Shown one piece after another: positions 59,101-64,000 of a DNA stretch of 64,000 nt. A program made the position numbers and the translations under genes. The notes under the pieces were generated by a model. The model made no database searches and was not told where the DNA came from. It worked only from the letters and a program-made list of their open reading frames with translations. Positions within the stretch are counted from its first letter, which is position 1, and the number at the start of each line of letters is the position of its first letter. Source of the DNA: Cristatella mucedo (lineage: Eukaryota > Bryozoa > Phylactolaemata > Cristatellidae); NCBI GenBank assembly GCA_009760855.2, contig WPIO01000008.1, forward strand, positions 841,001-905,000, given 5' to 3'.

Positions 59101-61333
59101 TGGTATTCGGCATCTCGCGGCTCTCGCAGCCACGAGCGCGTGCAGCCACGAGCGCGTGCAGCCACGAGCGCGTGCAGCCACGAGCGCATGCAGCCACGAG
59201 CGCATGCAGCCACGAGCGCATGCGCACGAGCACGAGGAATGCGGCGGCGGCCGGATGTTGAATCCTTTCGGCGACTCGCTCGGCGCTAGGAGCCCGTCGG
59301 ACGACCCTGTCTAGCGGCTGTCTGCGGAAATTATTCTGAAAGTTCAACATTATTTTGAAAGCTAAACATTCTAGCAGCTTCGCAGCCTGCGGGTGCTAAA
59401 AGCCTCCGGCACTCGTCGCGTACGGAGAGACTGACTCATTCGAAAAACTGCAGCGCTGAAGGGCACCCACCGACCCGATACGCCTCTTTAGCGTCCTTTT
59501 ATTCGCCAGGTGGCGCTCTCTATGGAGACGACCGTAAAACTATGTCGAATGTCGTCACGCTCGACAGGCGTCGCTTGCCCTCTCAGCTAATTAATATTCT
59601 CCATTTTGGGCGAGCCTGACCCTCCGCACTGGACAGGCGAACCACCGTTCGGAAGCATCGTGAGGCTAACGTCTAAGAAGAAGAAAAAGCAGCGTAACTC
59701 GGTTCGCTTTAGCATTCGGCGACGCTAAAGCGGCGGAGGGCCTCGCTGGACCTTTCTACAAGCATTGCAGGCGCGTAGCATTTCGATAAAATGGCCGCCC
59801 TTTAAGTCAAAAGATTGCATCTGGAAATCGTCGCTTGAGCGATGCATGCACGCACGCACGCATGCACAGTCGAGCAGGCGCCATGTCGTGCTTTCTTCGG
59901 CGACTGCGCTGCTGCAGCCTAGATGCCGGCTTGGTCCCATCTAAAAAAAGAAAGAAGTGGGCGCAGCTGCTTCCGGGGCGCAGCAAATCGAAGCAGTGCG
60001 CCCAAGACAATGCGTCGACCAATGAGCGTCCGGCTGAGCTCGTCCGAGTCTGACGAACGTGCCCCTCTCACGAGGCTGAGAGCCATCCAAATGGGACTAG
60101 CGGCCTTCCGGGCCACATGAGATAGGTTGGGCTAGCTTAGCCTGCCCTTCAGCCGGACTCATTTAGGATACGGCCGGCTTGAGTGGCCTCTGCCCGCACT
60201 GCGATCCTCATGCCCAAACCATGCGAGTCGAAAAAGTAAGCGGCTTCAGGTCTTGCCTGTAATTTAAGTATGATAGCGTTCGTTCAGTACCGTATGCATG
60301 TATCTTGAGCCGAGCTGGTTCGAGACCACCATGATTATTCCGAGTGTCCGGCTCTGTGAGACTCTGCCCTGGTGGCATTTGACGTTGGATGCGTTTCCGT
60401 CTAGCGTAGCACACCCTTCGAGCTTCCGGTGCTGCCAGTCGAGCTGCCGGTGCAGCCAGTCGAGCTTACGGTGCAGCCAGTCGAGCTGCTGGTGCAGCCA
60501 GTCGAGCTTCCGGTGCAGCCGGCCGAGCTTCCGGTTCGCGAGAACTCGGAAGGTTCGTCTCATCGTGGCCAGAACGAATCGAGCTGGCGGAATATGAACT
60601 GCAGAGATAATTTCGCCGACTGATATTCTGTGCAGACCTATGCAGCAATCCTTGTGCAGTTGAGCTCTCTTTCACACCACTATGTGGAGTAAGACTGGCA
60701 TACGCGGTGATGATACCATCGGGAGCGTATCGTGAGCGAAAATGTGCAAGTGAAGTGCATAATTTCAGGTGGTGAGCGAATTCGTGTGCAAAGGCGTGCT
60801 GTTCTCTCAGGTTGTTCATGGCGTGCTCTAAAGTAAAAAGAAAAGCCGAAGGTCGGCTGATTCAATAGCCTCGTTTACAGGTAGAAGAGCAGCGCAGGAG
60901 CCATGATGGTTACAATCACCGCCCTTCCCACCGCTCCTTGCAATAGGCAAAAAAGGATTTCCTATTGCAGGACTCGAACCCGCGATCTGTGTCGCGAAGT
61001 TCGAGCACCTTAACTCGCTAAGACCCCCGGATGCTCTGCCCACAGAATGAGAGCTCTGTGCAATTTTGGTAAATTTCTACCTGCACTGTGGGGTTCCCAC
61101 TTGTCCTCCGATTGTCCCAGATTGAATTATATGCTAGCGGGCAACCGAAGAATTGACGGCAAACTGGAGCGTTTACTCGTTGTTCTGATTGCATGCTCGC
61201 GACGTGAATAGCGCTGGACAAGGCGGCAACCCACGTCACGTTCTTGCAGAAGGCCGGCGCTGATGCTCTCGAGCTGAACCTGTCGTGTCCTCACGGCATG
61301 GGTGAACGCGGCATGGGACTCGCCTGTGGACAG
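40755..61333 (+). CDS. DPYD: Dihydropyrimidine dehydrogenase (NADP+), exons 1-16; gene runs off the window
   Basis: Rate-limiting cytosolic enzyme of uracil and thymine catabolism; it reduces the pyrimidine with NADPH using FAD, FMN and four 4Fe-4S clusters. Sixteen exons join in frame to 691 codons: 40755-40811, 40980-41090, 43145-43227, 43668-43755, 45073-45234, 45432-45625, 46572-46653, 46842-46929, 47037-47144, 47723-47892, 51975-52185, 53700-53884, 56499-56714, 57068-57232, 57351-57419, 61250-61333. Visible are all eight ligands of the two N-terminal clusters, the FAD motif, the NADPH motif GAGDTAF, the FMN-site TKTF lysine and the NLSCPHG active-site cysteine. Exons 2-5 and 7-16 match the human exon lengths and phases I recall; exon 1 is 6 codons longer and exon 6 one codon shorter. 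The C-terminal exons are outside the window. Donor 7 is GC, all others GT. No frameshift or stop was seen, so the gene looks functional. Confidence 0.97.
40980..41090 (+). CDS. DPYD: DPYD exon 2
   Basis: 111 nt, phase 0/0, acceptor TTTCGGCAG, donor GTACGC. Encodes [12 protein letters not shown] and later [12 protein letters not shown], the conserved N-terminal arm of the enzyme. It follows a 168-bp intron 1. Confidence 0.93.
41091..43144 (+). other. DPYD intron 2, CpG-rich, no mobile element recognised
   Basis: GC-rich, with GCGCCACCTGGC at 43107-43118, 27 bp before exon 3. Antisense frames here (for example 41450-40704) look spurious. Confidence 0.5.
43145..43227 (+). CDS. DPYD: DPYD exon 3
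   Basis: 83 nt, ends in phase 2. Acceptor TTCCCTTTAG, donor GTTTGG. Encodes [20 protein letters not shown], a very conserved DPYD stretch ahead of the first iron-sulphur ligands. Confidence 0.95.
43228..43667 (+). other. DPYD intron 3, GC-rich
   Basis: 440 bp, CpG-rich, with C runs. Nothing recognised. Confidence 0.6.
43668..43755 (+). CDS. DPYD: DPYD exon 4, first iron-sulphur ligands
   Basis: 88 nt. Acceptor CCTTGCAG, donor GTGAGA. Encodes [18 protein letters not shown], holding four cluster cysteines (Cys79, 82, 87 and 91 in human numbering; about 85, 88, 93 and 97 here). It ends after SISNR in phase 0. Confidence 0.96.
43756..45072 (+). other. DPYD intron 4, CpG-rich
   Basis: 1317 bp, highly CpG-rich, with a C run at 44696-44707. 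No repeat family or exon recognised. Confidence 0.5.
45073..45234 (+). CDS. DPYD: DPYD exon 5, remaining N-terminal cluster ligands
   Basis: 162 nt, phase 0/0, acceptor TTTTGCAG, donor GTGAGT. Contains [17 protein letters not shown] and GGLQQF. These supply the three further cysteines (human 130, 136, 140) and the unusual glutamine ligand (human Gln156), so both N-terminal 4Fe-4S clusters can form. Confidence 0.97.
45432..45625 (+). CDS. DPYD: DPYD exon 6, FAD-binding motif
   Basis: 194 nt, one codon shorter than the human exon as I recall it; the gap falls in the variable KLPESYRAR region. Acceptor GTTCGCCAG, donor GTAGGC, ends in phase 2. Encodes [19 protein letters not shown], the dinucleotide-binding glycine motif for FAD, then [11 protein letters not shown]. 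Confidence 0.96.
45626..46571 (+). other. DPYD intron 6
   Basis: 946 bp, nothing recognised. A long antisense frame (47397-46258) overlaps it and exons 7-9 and is a shadow. Confidence 0.6.
46572..46653 (+). CDS. DPYD: DPYD exon 7, followed by a GC splice donor
   Basis: 82 nt. Acceptor CCTTAACAG. Encodes [14 protein letters not shown] and [13 protein letters not shown]. The only donor that keeps length and frame is AAG|GCAAGC, a GC-AG intron close to the known AG|GCAAGT class. Confidence 0.95.
46842..46929 (+). CDS. DPYD: DPYD exon 8
   Basis: 88 nt, ends in phase 1. Acceptor GCCACCTCAG, donor GTAGAG. Encodes [17 protein letters not shown] and YEAIFVGIG, part of the FAD domain. A 188-bp GC-AG intron precedes it and a 107-bp intron follows. 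Confidence 0.95.
47037..47144 (+). CDS. DPYD: DPYD exon 9
   Basis: 108 nt, acceptor GTATCGCAG, donor GTGAGT, phase 1/1. Encodes [20 protein letters not shown] and [15 protein letters not shown], between the FAD and NADPH domains. Confidence 0.95.
47205..47665 (+). mobile_element. L2-like 3' end in DPYD intron 9, split by an insertion
   Basis: L2 3' UTR pieces at 47205-47235 (TGACCCTGTGCATGTCACCC) and 47517-47665 (tail plus ATT run) are continuous once the 281-bp insertion is removed. Sense orientation to DPYD. Confidence 0.88.
47236..47516. mobile_element. TG...CA insertion with TAAC target duplication, solo-LTR candidate
   Basis: 281 bp starting TGTAGCGGCGCG and ending CGCCCACA. TAAC occurs on both sides (47232-47235, 47517-47520), and removal of one copy restores L2. 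TG/CA ends and a 4-bp duplication suit a solo LTR. Two CACGTG boxes (47432, 47491) are inside. No second copy was seen in the window. Confidence 0.65.
47723..47892 (+). CDS. DPYD: DPYD exon 10, NADPH-binding motif
   Basis: 170 nt, acceptor CGGATGTAG, donor GTGAGC. Encodes [20 protein letters not shown] and [22 protein letters not shown] is the NADPH-domain glycine motif and RKGF contributes to the nucleotide-phosphate site in this family. Confidence 0.96.
48445..48595 (+). mobile_element. SINE B in DPYD intron 10
   Basis: GGTGCTCGCCTCGAACCAAG, then GAGGGCTCGAGCCC and the L2-type tail (GGAAGCGCCTGAATAGAGAT). Sense to DPYD. Confidence 0.88.
48617..48790 (-). mobile_element. SINE A in DPYD intron 10, inverted
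   Basis: Very close to 30860-31045. B box GGGTTCGATTCC, A-box region GATGGCACACTAGGTAAG, 3' half ending in a T run (A run on plus). Confidence 0.9.
48901..51433 (+). other. DPYD intron 10, rest
   Basis: Holds an imperfect ~140-bp tandem duplication (49748-49966), an 11-bp-arm hairpin near 49755-49795 (TTCCGCCATAG), and five 12-bp units GTAGGATAGTAC (50684-50743). No exon or known element otherwise. Confidence 0.6.
51434..51530 (-). mobile_element. Degenerate L2/SINE tail, inverted
   Basis: AAT-rich run followed by ATAACACCCTATCAGAACTT, resembling the reverse tail. Confidence 0.55.
51975..52185 (+). CDS. DPYD: DPYD exon 11
   Basis: 211 nt, acceptor ATTTTCCAG, donor GTGAGT, phase 0/1. Encodes [14 protein letters not shown] and [16 protein letters not shown]. 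It follows the longest complete intron in the window (intron 10, 4082 bp). Confidence 0.96.
52345..52450 (+). mobile_element. SINE B, 5'-truncated, DPYD intron 11
   Basis: GAGGTCGTGAGCTCGAGCTC, then TGTAAAGCGCCTGAATAGAG and GGTGCTATACAAATACATT. Confidence 0.85.
52451..53699 (+). other. DPYD intron 11, rest
   Basis: A G run at about 52520-52531. Nothing else recognised before exon 12. Confidence 0.5.
53700..53884 (+). CDS. DPYD: DPYD exon 12
   Basis: 185 nt, acceptor ATTTGCAG, donor GTAGCG, phase 1/0. Encodes [15 protein letters not shown] and [20 protein letters not shown], the conserved end of the NADPH/FAD half. Confidence 0.96.
54018..54061. repeat. (CT)n microsatellite
   Basis: About 21 CT units in DPYD intron 12. 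Confidence 0.95.
54160..55912 (+). mobile_element. L2-like LINE in DPYD intron 12, inactive
   Basis: A tail remnant (54160-54207) is joined to RT starting [20 protein letters not shown] and running through [20 protein letters not shown] and [15 protein letters not shown] to [18 protein letters not shown], the 3' UTR, the tail at 55800 and a second partial tail to 55912. YADD is changed to YADE, and frames shift near 54485 and 55020. Sense to DPYD and the most intact L2 RT here. Confidence 0.93.
56058..56100. repeat. (GA)n-(GACA)n microsatellite
   Basis: About 14 GA units followed by about four GACA units in DPYD intron 12. Confidence 0.95.
56499..56714 (+). CDS. DPYD: DPYD exon 13, start of the FMN barrel
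   Basis: 216 nt, phase 0/0, acceptor TCAATGCAG, donor GTGAGC. Encodes [20 protein letters not shown] and ends [11 protein letters not shown], with the FMN-contact lysine (human Lys574). Open frame continues upstream of the acceptor, but that part is intronic because exon length and alignment fit only from 56499. Confidence 0.95.
57068..57232 (+). CDS. DPYD: DPYD exon 14
   Basis: 165 nt, acceptor TTCTCTGCCAG, donor GTACTT. Encodes [14 protein letters not shown] and [10 protein letters not shown], including the substrate-contact asparagine (human Asn609). It corresponds to the exon skipped in the human DPYD*2A splice variant. Confidence 0.96.
57351..57419 (+). CDS. DPYD: DPYD exon 15
   Basis: 69 nt, acceptor CCGCTTTAG, donor GTACGC. 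Encodes [15 protein letters not shown] and TLATASE, a strand and helix of the FMN barrel. A 118-bp intron separates it from exon 14. Confidence 0.95.
57420..58329 (+). other. DPYD intron 15, first part
   Basis: A diverged inverted L2/SINE tail at about 57950-58015 (CTTGCATAGCGCTCC) and a doubled GGGTCAGTCAGTGCG near 58240-58275. Nothing else. Confidence 0.5.
58330..58790 (-). mobile_element. Degenerate LINE C-terminal fragment, inverted
   Basis: Minus-strand translation [20 protein letters not shown] matches the LINE motif [14 protein letters not shown]. Stops and rearrangement follow. Confidence 0.75.
58905..59060 (+). mobile_element. SINE B in DPYD intron 15
   Basis: Head TTAAAGTGCTCGCCTCGAC, B-box area GTGGGCTCGAGGCCC, then a diverged L2-type tail (GATGCGCCTGAATAAAGATT). 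Confidence 0.88.
59127..59222. repeat. 16-bp minisatellite, six copies
   Basis: The unit is CAGCCACGAGCGCGTG; the last three copies have CATG in place of CGTG. DPYD intron 15. Confidence 0.97.
59448..59545. repeat. Dispersed repeat, inverted copy of 3945-4043
   Basis: Contains CTGCAGCGCTGAAGGGCACC and GCCAGGTGGCGC (59505-59516), CTCTCTATGGAGACG and CGTAAAAC. Confidence 0.75.
59546..60418 (+). other. DPYD intron 15, nothing recognised
   Basis: Short open frames only; no repeat family identified. Confidence 0.4.
60419..60538. repeat. 21-bp minisatellite, about 5.5 copies
   Basis: The unit is CGGTGCAGCCAGTCGAGCTTC with substitutions. Because 21 is a multiple of three, frames with a 7-residue period are open by chance. 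Confidence 0.95.
60836..61030 (-). mobile_element. SINE C, inverted, DPYD intron 15
   Basis: The reverse complement has a tRNA-like head (GTCTTAGCGAGTTAAGG, B box GGGTTCGAGTCC) unlike SINE A, but its 3' half (ACGAGGCTATTGAATCAGCC, T run) matches SINE A. Confidence 0.82.
61250..61333 (+). CDS. DPYD: DPYD exon 16, catalytic cysteine
   Basis: 84 nt, acceptor TTCTTGCAG, donor GTGAGC. Encodes [20 protein letters not shown] and LACGQ. The cysteine of NLSCPHG is the active-site general acid (human Cys671). The donor is intact, so transcription continues into exon 17 outside the window. Confidence 0.96.
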
Positions 61334-61975
61334 GTGAGCTCCGGCTGCTGCTGCTTCGGCTGCCCTCGCTTTGTTGCTCACCTGCGTAGAAGTCTTATCC
61401 GCTTCTATAGCGACTCCATTTTTTCTGTCCGTTTCCTCGAACGTTCTGCTTCGGTTATACTTCTCGTCTGCTCTTTTACATAAGAGATGCTTCGAAGACC
61501 TCAGATCGCTTTGTTGCCTCTAGACGCTGTTGATCAATCGTAATGCCAGTGGCAAATGCATTAATGACTGAACTGGAGAGTTTTCGCCAAGCAAGCTATA
61601 GAGGCTTTCATTAAATCCTGCTACGAAGTCTCACATGCTCATCGAAAGGGGCTAGCAGGCTGCTGCCCTGTGTGCCTACAAAAGAAAGAATATGCCCAAC
61701 CCCCAGCCCCCACCCCCCCCCCGGTGATGTGCCAGCTTGGGCAAGGTACAGTCACTTGGCATACATCTAACCCTGGCAGTGCGGAGCCATGAATTGGCAG
61801 ATTATAATAGTGTTACATTAATAATTATGCGCCGACTCGATTCGGTTTGGCTATTCTTGTACATTTATGCTGCAATGTCTGTATAAAGGACATTCGTACA
61901 GCAAGAAAGATACCCGTTAGCGTTGTTAGTGATTCCAGATGACTTGCTCAGAAAAGCTATACTGGATCTCCCTGG

Positions 61976-62077
61976 TGTTGCCCAGAGGTAGGGTGCCCGC
62001 CTTTGACGACCAAGTTTGTGGTCTCGAGTCCTGCACACATGTAAAGCGCCTGGAAAGAGATTGAGTTCTCTTGGGCG

Positions 62078-62161
<84 letters not shown>
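61976..62161 (+). mobile_element. SINE B-like copy with (AT)n end
   Basis: Head AGGTAGGGTGCCCGCC, GTGGTCTCGAGTCC, then an L2-type tail closer to the LINE (TGTAAAGCGCCTGGAAAGAG). The end GCGCTATATATA runs into about 40 AT units, probably grown from the tail. Confidence 0.82.
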
Positions 62162-62164
<3 letters not shown>

Positions 62165-63756
62165 CTTCTCTTCTATGTATCAGCTCAGTGGTAGGGCAGG
62201 AGCAGGTGCCTGCCTTTTACTTTCTTTTCTGAGTGGCTGCTGCCTTCCCCTCATCACTTTCGGAGTTCAGAACTTGGCATTGCACATCAGCAGTTGCAAG
62301 TCACTGCTCAACAAAGAAAACTATCGCTAAAATTCGTATTGCAAAGCAAAAAAATCACATGAAAATCAGAAACTGACATACTAGAAAACCAAACAAAAAT
62401 TAAGTATAAGCAGATACAAAAAAATTACCTTCGCTTTAGAAATTTAAGAGCATTCTTCCAGATCGTAGTAGCGTAACCATGAGACTGGTTTTCTCTTGTT
62501 TATATAGCAGCAATGAAGTTGGCTGTCTGGAATAATAACTGGCATACCCAGCGCCTGCTACCGCCCGAAGCGAGAGGCCGAAATGGCTGGTTTCTTGCCA
62601 CCTCTGACCTATATAATTTTGAATTTCACGTCAGTCCGTTAGTGATTCCCGTAAACACCATTCTGCGACGCCACGCTTACGTTGCGCCTTTGTAACAGTA
62701 CTGCTGTGGAGAGTGTCATCTCAAAATATCACAAGAGATAATTTACTAATTTACTTATAAAACTACGAGCAGCTCACCACCCGTGGATTCGCTTCGCTGA
62801 GTCATAGTAGTGCCGTCTCGTAAGACAACGCTGCGCCATCATGCCGCTCGACGGAAGTTCGCCGTCTTGCCACGTGACGCAAGTGCGCCACAGTAGAGAC
62901 AACGTGCGATTTCATCGTTGGAATTGCACATTAATTTGGGCATTGAATTATGAAACAGAGATAAGCAGTATTTTCATTTACGAATGACAAGGCTGCGAAG
63001 ATTATCTCAAAGCCGATGGCCGTTATTCTTTAGTTTTTCAGAAATATTAAAACAATGTATTAACGTGTCTTCTCGGTTTTAAATTTGTAAATTTATTTTT
63101 TTTAGTGACCGTGCGTACACGCTTTGCAGCTTTTTAATTTGAATCTATAATAGTTCTGCAAACTTAATTCGCTGCCGATTTTCCAGCCGGCCCTGTCCAA
63201 TGTGAGAAGCCGTAAAATCTTCAACGTGTACAACTTTCTTTAAAAAAGTATTCTCATCCTTACCATTTAAAATTGAATTTAAAATGTGCCAATGCTTCTG
63301 CAAGTGCGAAAACCATTAGTTTCAAATCGAAGCTGCATTAAAGCAACTCCAGGTGTAGGTAATTGACAAAGCTTAAAGAGCTATGCGAAAGAAAAAAATT
63401 GACAACGTGAAAGGTGTCGATTTCAATAAGGCTTAGTGGTTAGCTCTCTCCCTTTCTCTCTTCAAAGTAGTTGTACGAGGAAAATCAACAAGTCGGTGTA
63501 TATCCCTGTTTCGGACGAAAACTCAGTTCCGATGAGAATGGGCTCCGATAGAACAAAAGATTGCTAACCTCACCGACTGTATACGAAACTATCGCTGGCA
63601 ATAGAGTGAGAGACAAAAACGGAGGAACCCTAATGAGCTCTTTAGAAACTCGGTTAGAATGCAACTTGCGTCAAAGTACTGTGAGCTAACTACCTCCTTA
63701 CTTTGAGCTTCGCCAATACAGTTACGCTATCCCGTGATTTTCAACCGGTATCCTGC

Positions 63757-63820
63757 TAGTCTCCTACCTGCATAGTCTCCTACCTGCATAGTATCCTACC
63801 TGCTTAGTCTCCTACCTGCT
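63757..63820. repeat. 16-bp minisatellite, four copies
   Basis: The unit is TAGTCTCCTACCTGCA with few changes. Confidence 0.95.
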
Positions 63821-64000
63821 TAGTCGGTTTCCGGCTCGATGAACAGTAGTTCTTCTCAACTCCAGCAGCATGCTGGGATCGGCCACCCGGGTGGACGTGT
63901 ACGATCGAGCAAAGAAGCCGTCGTACAGAAACAGGAAACGGAAACGTAGTTCTTCGTGTTTTAACTTTAGCAGAAGCTTTAGCTTTGTAATTATATGGCA

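Larger units (their letters stand above)
61334..64000 (+). other. DPYD intron 16, incomplete
   Basis: Begins GTGAGC after exon 16; no exon 17 is visible. It holds a C run near 61711, a SINE B-like copy (61976-62078), (AT)n (62079-62161) and a 16-bp minisatellite (63757-63820). The rest is AT-richer and unrecognised. Confidence 0.7.

Noticed and set aside
60429-60623. Periodic VELPVQP-like frame as a repeat protein
   Set aside because: Produced by a 21-bp intronic minisatellite; no flanking coding features.

Overview
This is a metazoan nuclear DNA window. It holds two intron-rich housekeeping genes embedded in retrotransposon and satellite DNA. There are no operons, ribosome-binding sites or phage features. 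The species cannot be named from the sequence. The exon structure and the L2-type LINEs with tRNA-derived SINEs suggest an invertebrate animal.

Layout. (1) 2.3-25.2 kb, minus strand: MCM10, a replication initiation factor, reconstructed here as 15 coding exons with compatible phases and ending in a stop codon. Only the extreme N-terminus is unresolved. (2) 25.2-40.7 kb: a spacer between the 5' ends of two divergent genes. It carries LINE, SINE and DNA-transposon copies, a very long (CT)n-(CCG)n-14-bp minisatellite block, and no gene I can support. (3) 40.76-61.33 kb, plus strand: DPYD, dihydropyrimidine dehydrogenase, exons 1-16 (691 codons). Exons 2-5 and 7-16 have the same lengths and phases as I remember for the human gene. 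The remaining exons (C-terminal part of the barrel and the C-terminal 4Fe-4S domain) lie beyond base 64000.

Mobile DNA. I recognise two LINE families. One is an L2-like family with the 3' tail AAATGTAAAGCGCC... ending in (ATT)n. The other, here called LINE-beta, ends in GGAGATACAT plus a pentamer repeat. Three tRNA-headed SINE groups are present: A and C share a 3' half, while B ends in a copy of the L2 tail. Two short DNA transposons have inverted ends and target duplications, and there is one 281-bp TG...CA insertion with a TAAC duplication. Nesting is frequent and gives relative ages. Every LINE RT copy seen is broken.

The two genes are not known to form one pathway, although both serve DNA metabolism: MCM10 in origin firing, DPYD in uracil/thymine breakdown. 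Their divergent arrangement is 15 kb apart and is probably incidental. I found no previously undescribed biochemical system. The most notable observations are the preserved DPYD gene architecture (with one GC-AG intron), the layered transposon insertions, and the giant compound microsatellite.
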